DNA of 9,725 nucleotides from Gammaproteobacteria bacterium (lineage in GTDB: Bacteria; Pseudomonadota; Gammaproteobacteria; SZUA-229), in assembly GCA_011321985.1 (NCBI GenBank), contig DROB01000337.1, forward strand, positions 1 to 9,725, given 5' to 3'. Under the pieces are notes generated by a model. It ran no database searches and had not been told where the DNA came from. It worked only from the letters and a program-made list of their open reading frames with translations. Of this stretch, positions 1-5,072 are shown in pieces; the stretch's first letter is position 1; each line of letters starts with the position of its first letter. Made by a program: the position numbers and the translations under genes.

Positions 1-476
1 AACTCGTCGACAAATACAGCAGTATCTTCAAACACCTGGTAGCCGGGAGTTATCCCGCTCTCGACAAAAGTTCGGATGGTCCCTGCCAGCGGATCAAAAC
101 TATCAGCAGGTAGACCGAAAGGATTGGGCGAGGTATTAACGGCTGTGACCAGGAAGTCGAGCGTATCGTTACTGGTGTTCGTAATTAAAAATTGCATGAC
201 CGCATTATTCATGCCGGTGATGACAGGAACCGCTGAACCACCGTTTGACCCGGTTACGACAAAATTGATTTTTCTGTCTTCAGTGAAAGAAGATGATGCA
301 TTTGTAACCGTCGGTACGCCACCTAGATCATAACTGATCACGGCAGTGTTATTGATCGTATCACCGGCAGCAGCAAACAACTCGCCTGATGCGAACATGG
401 TAGTTACCAACAGAAACGCAACTACGATCCTGTTCTGACAATTATTTGTCAGGACAGAAATATTTTTTAATATCAT
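1..476 (-). CDS. Secreted DUF11-like surface protein, N-terminal part (cut by window edge)
   Basis: The minus strand is open from ATG at 476 to the window edge (158 codons, no stop). The N-terminus is a Sec-type signal: a basic stretch ending QNR, a hydrophobic core IVVAFLLVTTMFA, then a small-residue region LFAAAG fitting signal peptidase cleavage near residues 34-37. The mature part starts with GDTINNTAVISYDLGG and continues with SFTEDRKINFVVT, the pattern I associate with the first beta domain of DUF11/surface-repeat proteins, where an 'N-x-A-x-x-x-Y' strand precedes 'D-R-K-x-x-x-x-V'. It is Thr/Asn/Ser-rich and has a single Cys, in the pre-sequence. Such proteins are usually exported adhesin-like or envelope beta-sandwich proteins; exact function is unknown. 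The ATG has no Shine-Dalgarno. An in-frame TTG at 524-522, preceded by GGGA, is an alternative start adding 16 residues. The gene is separated from amiB by about 950 nt and the amiB terminator, so it must have its own promoter. Family call from memory of motifs, not a search. Confidence 0.72.
   Translation of the reverse strand, partial: MILKNISVLTNNCQNRIVVAFLLVTTMFASGELFAAAGDTINNTAVISYDLGGVPTVTNASSSFTEDRKINFVVTGSNGGSAVPVITGMNNAVMQFLITNTSNDTLDFLVTAVNTSPNPFGLPADSFDPLAGTIRTFVESGITPGYQVFEDTAVFVDE
430..457. repeat. 28-bp imperfect palindrome inside the signal-peptide coding sequence
   Basis: The arms are CTGTTCTGACAA (430-441) and TTGTCAGGACAG (446-457), separated by TTAT, with 11 of 12 positions complementary. 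The single mismatch is a G-U wobble if transcribed on the plus strand and A-C on the minus strand. It covers about codons 7-16 of the DUF11-like gene. The inner half-sites TGACAA/TTGTCA are the same as in the palindrome at 806-819, so it could be an operator or an mRNA hairpin near the start of translation. The pairing is direct observation; the role is inference. Confidence 0.5.
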
Positions 477-734
477 AGCGACATTAAAATTTTGATCTGA
501 AAAATTGTTGCTGGGCTTTTTCAAGTTTATTTTCCCGAACCTTCATCCCGATAAAAAATCATTACACAGCTCAACACGCAGCATTCGCGACATGCCAACA
601 GGTAATTTTTTATTTCATTTAATGCTTAAAGCCTGCAACTGAACGTATCCATTTAAAGCAAACTAAAACAGCAAACATTTCTCGGGGGGGAGGTACAATT
701 ATTATTTTTATTTGTAAACTTTTGTAATAAATAT

Positions 735-763
735 AATTTAGACGCTAAGTTGGTGAATATCAA
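735..763 (-). promoter_or_regulatory. Possible promoter P2 of the DUF11-like gene
   Basis: On the minus strand TTGATA (763-758; five of six matches) is followed after 17 nt by TAAATT (740-735; four of six). Transcription would start near 728 and give a leader of about 250 nt before the ATG at 476. The score is modest and the region AT-rich. Confidence 0.28.
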
Positions 764-772
764 AGAAATAGT

Positions 773-801
773 GATAAAAATTTGTTAATTCTTTATGTCA
801 A
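773..801 (-). promoter_or_regulatory. Possible promoter P1 of the DUF11-like gene
   Basis: On the minus strand TTGACA (801-796) is a perfect -35 hexamer. A 17-nt spacer leads to TTTATC (778-773), which matches TATAAT at only three positions. The hexamer touches the palindrome at 806-819 and lies downstream of the CRP-like box, an arrangement consistent with an activator-dependent promoter. In such AT-rich DNA chance matches are common. Confidence 0.27.
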
Positions 802-805
802 AAGC

Positions 806-819
806 TGACAAATTTGTCA
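806..819. promoter_or_regulatory. Perfect 14-bp palindrome TGACAAATTTGTCA, candidate operator
   Basis: TGACAAA/TTTGTCA is fully self-complementary. A further half-site TGTCA lies at 796-800, so 796-819 holds three TGTCA/TGACA units spaced about 10 bp. On the minus strand the TTGACA hexamer at 801-796 directly follows it, putting the palindrome at a -40 to -55 position relative to a possible promoter for the DUF11-like gene. I do not recognise the regulator. Confidence 0.4.
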
Positions 820-854
820 TTTATTCAACATCCCTGATTCCAGCGTTACCCCAC

Positions 855-870
855 TGTGAAAACCATCACA
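855..870. promoter_or_regulatory. CRP/Vfr-type operator
   Basis: The sequence TGTGAAAACCATCACA matches TGTGA-N6-TCACA, the core consensus for the cAMP receptor protein, at all ten defined positions, and is extended by C/G to a 7-bp... arm pair of six bases (854-859 with 866-871). The nearest gene is the DUF11-like one on the minus strand, with possible -35 elements 54-59 and 92-97 bp from the site centre at 862.5. It is symmetrical, so it could also serve a plus-strand transcript. CRP dependence of the neighbour is inference. Confidence 0.5.
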
Positions 871-902
871 GATTTTGGCTGATATGATGCAAAAAAGTGT
901 TT

Positions 903-935
903 AACAGGGCCCTGGATTGCCTGAAAAGCCCTGTT
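903..935. repeat. 8-bp inverted repeat, possible hairpin
   Basis: AACAGGGC (903-910) and GCCCTGTT (928-935) are perfectly complementary around a 17-nt loop. The left arm is also part of a 10-bp palindrome CAGGGCCCTG (905-914), so two alternative folds compete. A plus-strand extended -10, TGATATGAT (880-888), lies just before it. No proper U-tract follows directly on either strand, so I do not call it a terminator. Confidence 0.35.
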
Positions 936-1239
936 TATGCGATATTAACTGGACAAGTTCCAATACCACCTGTCATTTTATGGACAAATTATTTTGTAAA
1001 ATAATGCTTATATTGGTTACATATTGACCATGTTTTTGCTGATTTTCATCTATCACTGAAAATATTTATAAAATTTTTACTAAAGCTTCTCCATTTAATG
1101 CCGATAATATTGAGCAGAACGGGGGGATTTTTACGATTTTTTTACCCCTCTCATTTATGATCCCGACCGGGTCCGGGGATGCAACGACGGCAATCCTGGC
1201 AAAAGACTGCTTCCGACACAAAGCAGACATCAAAAACTT

Positions 1240-1260
1240 TTCTTCGCGCTCTTCGCGGCA
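1240..1260 (-). repeat. Dispersed CGCG-type repeat, copy 1
   Basis: Read on the minus strand this is TGCCGCGAAGAGCGCGAAGAA. It resembles the plus-strand motif at 9567-9582 (CCGCGAAGGACGCGAA), including the following A-rich stretch. The core can form a short CGCG hairpin. From memory, motifs of the form CTTCGCG-N3-CTTCGCGG are scattered between genes in many gammaproteobacterial genomes; the second, inverted copy in this window supports dispersal. Confidence 0.5.
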
Positions 1261-1337
1261 AAAAATAACTTTTTCTCTTACCTCCGATGATGACCGGTAG
1301 CGATCTTTTCATCTCGCACAGCCACTGTCAGTTTGGA

Positions 1338-1358
1338 CCTGTACATCCAATCTACAGG
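1338..1358. repeat. Small inverted repeat next to the amiB terminator
   Basis: CCTGTA (1338-1343) pairs with TACAGG (1353-1358) around a 9-nt loop. On the minus strand it follows immediately after the terminator U-tract, so it would fold only in read-through transcripts. No U-tract of its own. It may be a backup 3'-end structure or chance. Confidence 0.25.
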
Positions 1359-1359
1359 C

Positions 1360-1387
1360 AAAAAAAATGACCCCGTAAAGGGTCATT
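1360..1387 (-). terminator. Rho-independent terminator after the amidase gene
   Basis: On the minus strand AATGACCC (1387-1380) pairs with GGGTCATT (1373-1366) around the loop TTTACG, giving a perfect 8-bp stem. The stem runs into eight consecutive Ts (1367-1360). It lies 43 nt after the amidase stop and has no T-run on the plus strand, so it acts in one direction. It ends the acnB-to-amidase cluster and separates it from the DUF11-like gene. Confidence 0.88.
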
Positions 1388-1402
1388 AGCAGTTATCCGT
1401 GA

Positions 1403-1429
1403 ATTGTTATTATTGTTATTATTTTATTA
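1403..1429. repeat. Tandem 9-mer microrepeat after the amidase stop
   Basis: Two exact copies of ATTGTTATT (1403-1411 and 1412-1420) are followed by a degenerate third, ATTTTATTA (1421-1429). The tract sits between the amidase stop codon and its terminator. It probably arose by slippage; no function is evident. Confidence 0.5.
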
Positions 1430-2746
1430 CTAACTCACTGGAATCTTAAGCACCTGACCTGCCATCAGGTTATCAGCATACAACGCATTGCGTGCACGCA
1501 AATCTTTTTCACTTATCTTTCTCTTTGCTGCAATCGCTTCTATATTATCACCTCTATTGACACGATACTCGCCGTCAGATGAAGCCAGCCAGGTACCTGG
1601 AGGGGCTTTTCGTGCAAAATACTTACCGACTCCACGCATGATGGCTTTTGCAACTTTTTGTTGATGGGACGAACTGCGCAGACTCTTCTCTTCACGAGGA
1701 TTAGAAATAAAAGCAGTCTCCAGTAGTACCGAGGGAATGTTCGGGGCTTTCAACACGGCAAAACCCGCCTGTTGCACCTTTTTCTTATGGACGCGGTTGA
1801 CCGATTTGATCTGACCTAAAATCTCACTACCTATATCAAGGCTGGACTCGATGGTTCCCGTCAAAGACAGATCAAACAGCACTTCTTTCACCATCTGGTC
1901 ATCGACAGCAAGGTTCACATCACCGAACAAAAGATCGGCTGCATTTTCTTTTTCGGCCAACATACGTGCTGTTTCGGAACTTGCACCATCGACAGATAAA
2001 GCATAGATAGATGAACCACGTGCGCGCGGATCAGGGAAAGAATCGGCGTGCAGTGAGATCATCAGGTCAGCATGACTATCACGTGCTTTATGGATACGAT
2101 CACGCAGGCGCATGAAGCGATCATTCTTACGGGTAAGAACGGCTTTCATCCCTCTCTGCTGATTGATATATTTTTCCAGGCGTTTAGCTATCTGTAACGT
2201 GATATTTTTTTCTCGAGTACCGGAGCGCCCGGTAGCACCAGGATCTTTACCACCATGACCGGCATCGATAGCGATGATAACATCGCGCTTGTGTGTTCTT
2301 TTTGCCCGGGTCAATGTCTTATTATCGTGCAGGTCGATGACCAGACGATGCCCGGATTTCCCGGAAGGTGCGAGCAGGAAACTCCGTGGTGTCACCGCTT
2401 TACTCAGATCAAATACGATACGCAGGTCTTTATCGTTTCGGACCCCACTGCGAATGCTTCGTATCAGTGAGTTGGCCTGTATCTGGTCAACCATCCCATG
2501 TGGCATTTTAGATTTTTTTATATCAAGAACGACACGTTCGGGTTTATGCAATGTGAAAATTGAGTGGTCGGCAATACCGTCCAGATCAAATACCAGACGT
2601 ACATAATCTTTATTTTTGGAAAGACGTATATCCTGAACATGGGTAGCCGATGATGAACCAGCGTTGGCCAGTCCGGGCGCAGCCGAAGCGGCCAGACCAC
2701 TCAGTCCCGCCAGGTTCTTTAAAAATTTTCGACGATTATTTTCCAT
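1430..2746 (-). CDS. amiB: N-acetylmuramoyl-L-alanine amidase (AmiB/AmiC type) with AMIN and LysM domains
   Basis: A periplasmic zinc amidase that cleaves the bond between N-acetylmuramic acid and the peptide stem, splitting septal peptidoglycan during daughter-cell separation. Residues 1-29 form a Tat-like signal: NRRKFLKN, then a small-residue hydrophobic core ending ANA. Residues about 36-140 fit the AMIN domain that targets septal wall. Amidase_3 spans about 155-377, with zinc/catalytic residues H164 (DAGHGG), E179 (GTREKN), H233 (SLHAD) and E343 (LLETAFISN). Residues about 260-320 look like the inserted regulatory helix region through which EnvC/NlpD-type activators work. A LysM domain (393-436: YRVNRGDN to GQVLKIP) binds glycan. 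At 438 aa it has the usual AmiB/C length. The ATG at 2746 has only a weak ribosome site. It is last in the nnrDE-tsaE-amiB run and is followed by a terminator rather than mutL, its common neighbour in gammaproteobacteria. Symbol amiB is by gene order; the Tat-like signal is more like AmiC. Confidence 0.93.
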   Translation of the reverse strand: MENNRRKFLKNLAGLSGLAASAAPGLANAGSSSATHVQDIRLSKNKDYVRLVFDLDGIADHSIFTLHKPERVVLDIKKSKMPHGMVDQIQANSLIRSIRSGVRNDKDLRIVFDLSKAVTPRSFLLAPSGKSGHRLVIDLHDNKTLTRAKRTHKRDVIIAIDAGHGGKDPGATGRSGTREKNITLQIAKRLEKYINQQRGMKAVLTRKNDRFMRLRDRIHKARDSHADLMISLHADSFPDPRARGSSIYALSVDGASSETARMLAEKENAADLLFGDVNLAVDDQMVKEVLFDLSLTGTIESSLDIGSEILGQIKSVNRVHKKKVQQAGFAVLKAPNIPSVLLETAFISNPREEKSLRSSSHQQKVAKAIMRGVGKYFARKAPPGTWLASSDGEYRVNRGDNIEAIAAKRKISEKDLRARNALYADNLMAGQVLKIPVS

Positions 2747-2906
2747 GTTTCTGTAGCTAATGACCCACTGTGAATGGGAAGTTTATCATCATGCCCCGGT
2801 TTTTTATCGATATCGCTGTCTTTATGTATGGCTATTGTGGCAAATTATTAAAATAATGCAAGCGATTTTTCATTATTTTTTATGCACATACGATACATTT
2901 CTCTAG
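2747..2906. other. Gap between tsaE and the amidase gene
   Basis: This 160-nt AT-rich gap holds no gene and no convincing terminator. Minus-strand near-matches to -35/-10 hexamers occur (for instance TTGCAT near 2860), but none has both a good hexamer pair and a good spacing. The amidase is therefore either read from upstream or has a weak promoter of its own here. Confidence 0.35.
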
Positions 2907-3389
2907 TCAAAAGTCAGAAAAGACCTGTAACATCAACTTTTTACCTTTATCTGTCAAGGCTGAAATAAATAGATTTCTGCCTGTGTCCTGATAGCTAAAT
3001 TCACAGATCCAGTCGGCAACAGGCAGGAATCCTTCTGCATTCTCGGGCCACTCCACCAGGCAAACGTCACTTTCATTAAAATAATCACGTGCCCCGATGA
3101 ACTCAAGCTCTTCCGGATCAGCCAGCCGGTACAGGTCAAAGTGGTAACACATACGGCCGTTACTGATCGGATAAGGTTCGACCAAAGTATACGTCGGACT
3201 CTTGACGATACCCTCGAAGCCACTGGCATGGACAAATCCTCTGGCGAATGTCGTCTTACCCACTCCCAGGTCGCCTTTTAATAACAGGACAAACGAGGAC
3301 CTGAGATTCAACGCTACGGTTTCGGCGAAGGCGATCTGCTGATCTTCGTTGGCCAAAAAATAATCTTTAGTGCTCACCTCTGGACTCAC
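2907..3389 (-). CDS. tsaE: tRNA threonylcarbamoyladenosine biosynthesis ATPase TsaE
   Basis: A cytoplasmic P-loop ATPase that works with TsaB and TsaD to place N6-threonylcarbamoyl on A37 of ANN-decoding tRNAs. Visible motifs: Walker A GDLGVGKTT (residues 39-47), the family signature KSPTYTLVEPY (63-73), HFDLYRLADPEELE (83-96) including the conserved Asp, and LVEWPE (111-116). At 160 aa it is close to the usual 150-160. The start is GTG at 3389-3387, overlapping the nnrDE stop as GTGA, which implies translational coupling. A second in-frame GTG four codons later is possible. No terminator is seen between it and the amidase 160 nt downstream. Confidence 0.95.
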   Translation of the reverse strand: MSPEVSTKDYFLANEDQQIAFAETVALNLRSSFVLLLKGDLGVGKTTFARGFVHASGFEGIVKSPTYTLVEPYPISNGRMCYHFDLYRLADPEELEFIGARDYFNESDVCLVEWPENAEGFLPVADWICEFSYQDTGRNLFISALTDKGKKLMLQVFSDF

Positions 3390-4897
3390 GGCAACATCCC
3401 CGGTAGTGCCTCGATAACATCCGATGCCAGTAAACCACGTGTATTGCCTGATACCACAGAATCGGCTGCAGCCGAGTGCAGGCAGACGGCCAGCTCTACA
3501 GCATCATTGATTTCAGCTATCTGCGCCATTAATGCGATGGTTATACCACTCAGCACATCACCCATACCCGGTGCTGCCATCGCTGCGTTACCGAGTGTAC
3601 AAATTTTTATCGTCTGGCCATCAAATATCAGAGTACCTGAACCCTTGAGTACGACAGTACCGGGTTCGTTGTTATTCAACAAACGATACAGACGTTTGAC
3701 CGCCTCAAATCTGTCTTTCTGTACATCAGCACTACTGATATCTCCTGATTCTGACAATAATCTGGCCGCTTCACCCGGATGCGGCGTTATCACGGTCGTA
3801 GATTCAAGATTCAGCTCATGTCTAGCCATCAAGGATAATGCATCGGCATCGATCAACATCGGCTTTTTCAGAGCGACACACCGCTTCAGGACTGCAAGCG
3901 ACCAGTCATCCTGTGCCAGACCCATACCGACGGCAACATGTGTGACACCAGTGGTAATTTTTCCCGAAAAAACCTCTCTGACCGAATTTAATTCACAGGT
4001 CATAATCATCGCCTCAGGTACTGCGGAACTGATTGCTGATAAATTTTCTGCAACAGTGATGATGGTCAATAACCCTGCTCCACTGCGCAGAGCCGCTCGT
4101 GCTGCCAGTATGACCGCTCCGGGCATGGTCTTATTACCACCGACGATCAACACATGACCAAAACAACCCTTGTGTGAAGATGCTTTCCTTCTCGGCAATA
4201 AACTGTAATCAGCCTGCCTGATTAATCGTGCATCACTTTTCACCCGTGAATAGAGCCCGGCAGGTAACCCCAGATCATCAAACAGAATCTGACCACAAAC
4301 GTCTCTGGCATGAGCGGTAAACATACCCTGCTTCAAGCCGATAAAGCTGACGGTAATCGTTGCCTGTATCGCATGACCCGCTATCCTGCCCGTGTCCGCA
4401 ATTAGCCCAGAGGGCACATCGACAGCGATGACGGGCTTACCCGAATGGTTAACCCTGTCAATCCATTGTGCCCAGTCACCGGAAACATCACGCTTGAGTC
4501 CCGTACCCAGTAGCGCATCGACGATAAGGTCGGCTTCCTCAATAAAAGCTTCATCGACAGCCTCGTTCCTACCCGTACCTGACCAGTCCTGGTACGCCAG
4601 TAATGCTGTACCTCTCAGGCTATCAACATCCATCAGGCTGATAACACGCGTACTGAAACCTGCCTGTTTTGCTAATCTAGCGAGCACATAACCATCACCG
4701 GCATTATTACCCGCACCGCATAACACCAGAATATTTTTATGTTGTGAATATTTTTTTTGAATTACATGAAAAATCGCTTTACCGGCACGTTTCATCAATT
4801 CATACGCGGGGATATCATATTGCTGTATCGCAATCTGCTCCAGCTGGACAACAGACTTTACGCTGTATAACTTATCTGGCAGATCTTTCATACGCAT
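3386..4897 (-). CDS. nnrDE: Bifunctional NAD(P)HX epimerase / NAD(P)HX dehydratase
   Basis: A two-domain repair enzyme for hydrated NADH and NADPH. The N-terminal YjeF_N domain (about 10-215) interconverts R- and S-NAD(P)HX; it shows CGAGNNAGDGYVLARLA (about 60-76), VDALLGTGL (126-134) and AVDVPSG (148-154). The C-terminal ribokinase-like domain (about 225-500) dehydrates S-NAD(P)HX using a nucleotide cofactor; it shows KGCFGHVLIVGG (243-254), LIDADAL (348-354), ITPHPGEAARL (370-380), VVLKGSGTLI and the catalytic loop AAPGMGDVLSG with its Asp near 437. About 503 aa matches the E. coli YjeF length. I choose ATG at 4897-4895 after AGAGGG four nt upstream; an adjoining TTG (4900) and a second ATG (4891) are also possible. 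Its stop overlaps the tsaE start by 4 nt. The order nnrDE-tsaE-amiB is conserved in gammaproteobacteria, although the queG gene often found upstream is replaced here by serS. Confidence 0.94.
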   Translation of the reverse strand: MRMKDLPDKLYSVKSVVQLEQIAIQQYDIPAYELMKRAGKAIFHVIQKKYSQHKNILVLCGAGNNAGDGYVLARLAKQAGFSTRVISLMDVDSLRGTALLAYQDWSGTGRNEAVDEAFIEEADLIVDALLGTGLKRDVSGDWAQWIDRVNHSGKPVIAVDVPSGLIADTGRIAGHAIQATITVSFIGLKQGMFTAHARDVCGQILFDDLGLPAGLYSRVKSDARLIRQADYSLLPRRKASSHKGCFGHVLIVGGNKTMPGAVILAARAALRSGAGLLTIITVAENLSAISSAVPEAMIMTCELNSVREVFSGKITTGVTHVAVGMGLAQDDWSLAVLKRCVALKKPMLIDADALSLMARHELNLESTTVITPHPGEAARLLSESGDISSADVQKDRFEAVKRLYRLLNNNEPGTVVLKGSGTLIFDGQTIKICTLGNAAMAAPGMGDVLSGITIALMAQIAEINDAVELAVCLHSAAADSVVSGNTRGLLASDVIEALPGMLP

Positions 4898-4912
4898 CAA
4901 ACCCTCTCATCT

Positions 4913-5041
4913 CTACCCTCTACGCGAGAATGCACAGGGCAGAAAATATCTCCAGAAAATCCTCCGGGAGCATGTACAGGAAATCAGGTGCCAACGGGTG
5001 CACCGTGTGATACAAAATCTATACATCCCTGCGCAGCTCAC
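4913..5041 (-). CDS. Doubtful small ORF between serS and nnrDE
   Basis: A very strong Shine-Dalgarno, AGGAGGAA (5055-5048), sits exactly 6 nt before a GTG at 5041-5039 that opens a 42-codon frame ending at TAG 4915-4913, 15 nt before the nnrDE start. The predicted peptide begins MSCAGMYRFC and has six Cys and many Arg, Trp and Phe residues. That composition is more like non-coding translation than a conserved protein, and I recognise no family. A competing frame through the same bases ends MLPEDFLEIFSALCILA and reads more like protein but lacks a clear ribosome site. The gap could instead be simple spacer or a coupling leader for nnrDE. Confidence 0.17.
   Translation of the reverse strand: MSCAGMYRFCITRCTRWHLISCTCSRRIFWRYFLPCAFSRRG
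4987..5004 (-). repeat. Small hairpin between serS and nnrDE
   Basis: GGTGC (4987-4991) pairs with GCACC (5000-5004) around an 8-nt loop. On the minus strand it is followed by TGATTTCC rather than a T-run, so it is at best a weak pausing or mRNA-processing structure. No true terminator for serS is visible, consistent with read-through into nnrDE. Confidence 0.25.
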
Positions 5042-5072
5042 AGGGTGTTCCTCCTGCAGAGAAACAACCGGC

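Larger units (their letters stand above)
477..1429. other. Long AT-rich intergenic region before the DUF11-like gene
   Basis: About 950 nt with no convincing gene on either strand. It holds, from right to left: a 9-mer microrepeat and the amiB terminator, a GC-richer patch with a CGCG-type dispersed repeat (1140-1330), a strongly AT-rich stretch (950-1140), an 8-bp hairpin (903-935), a CRP-like box (855-870), a 14-bp palindrome (806-819), possible minus-strand promoters (796-773 and 763-735) and a G7 run (684-690). Only very short ORFs exist, such as a 47-codon plus-strand ORF at 1157-1300 that runs through the repeat. The position and content fit a long regulated promoter/leader region for the gene beginning at 476. 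Confidence 0.6.

Noticed and set aside
76..333. Plus-strand 85-codon ORF at the left end
   Set aside because: It lies antisense within the DUF11-like gene, which has a signal peptide and family-like sequence; the plus frame has no ribosome site or recognisable motif.
484..546. Minus-strand 20-codon ORF beginning MKVRENKLEK just before the DUF11-like start
   Set aside because: The peptide looks plausible but no ribosome site precedes it at usable spacing and it overlaps the possible TTG-extended start in another frame.
1157..1300. Plus-strand 47-codon ORF beginning MIPTGSGDATT
   Set aside because: It has no Shine-Dalgarno and its second half is the CGCG-type repeat, so it is most likely fortuitous.
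1360..1387. Bidirectional terminator
   Set aside because: The T-run exists only on the minus-strand side of the stem; the plus strand continues with ATTAGCAG.
3444..4157. Long plus-strand ORF of 237 codons
   Set aside because: It is fully antisense to nnrDE, which carries all family motifs; its Ser/Thr/Ala-rich translation is typical of a shadow frame.
4901..5072. tRNA gene after serS
   Set aside because: No GGTTCGAATCC-type T arm or cloverleaf pairing was found on either strand.
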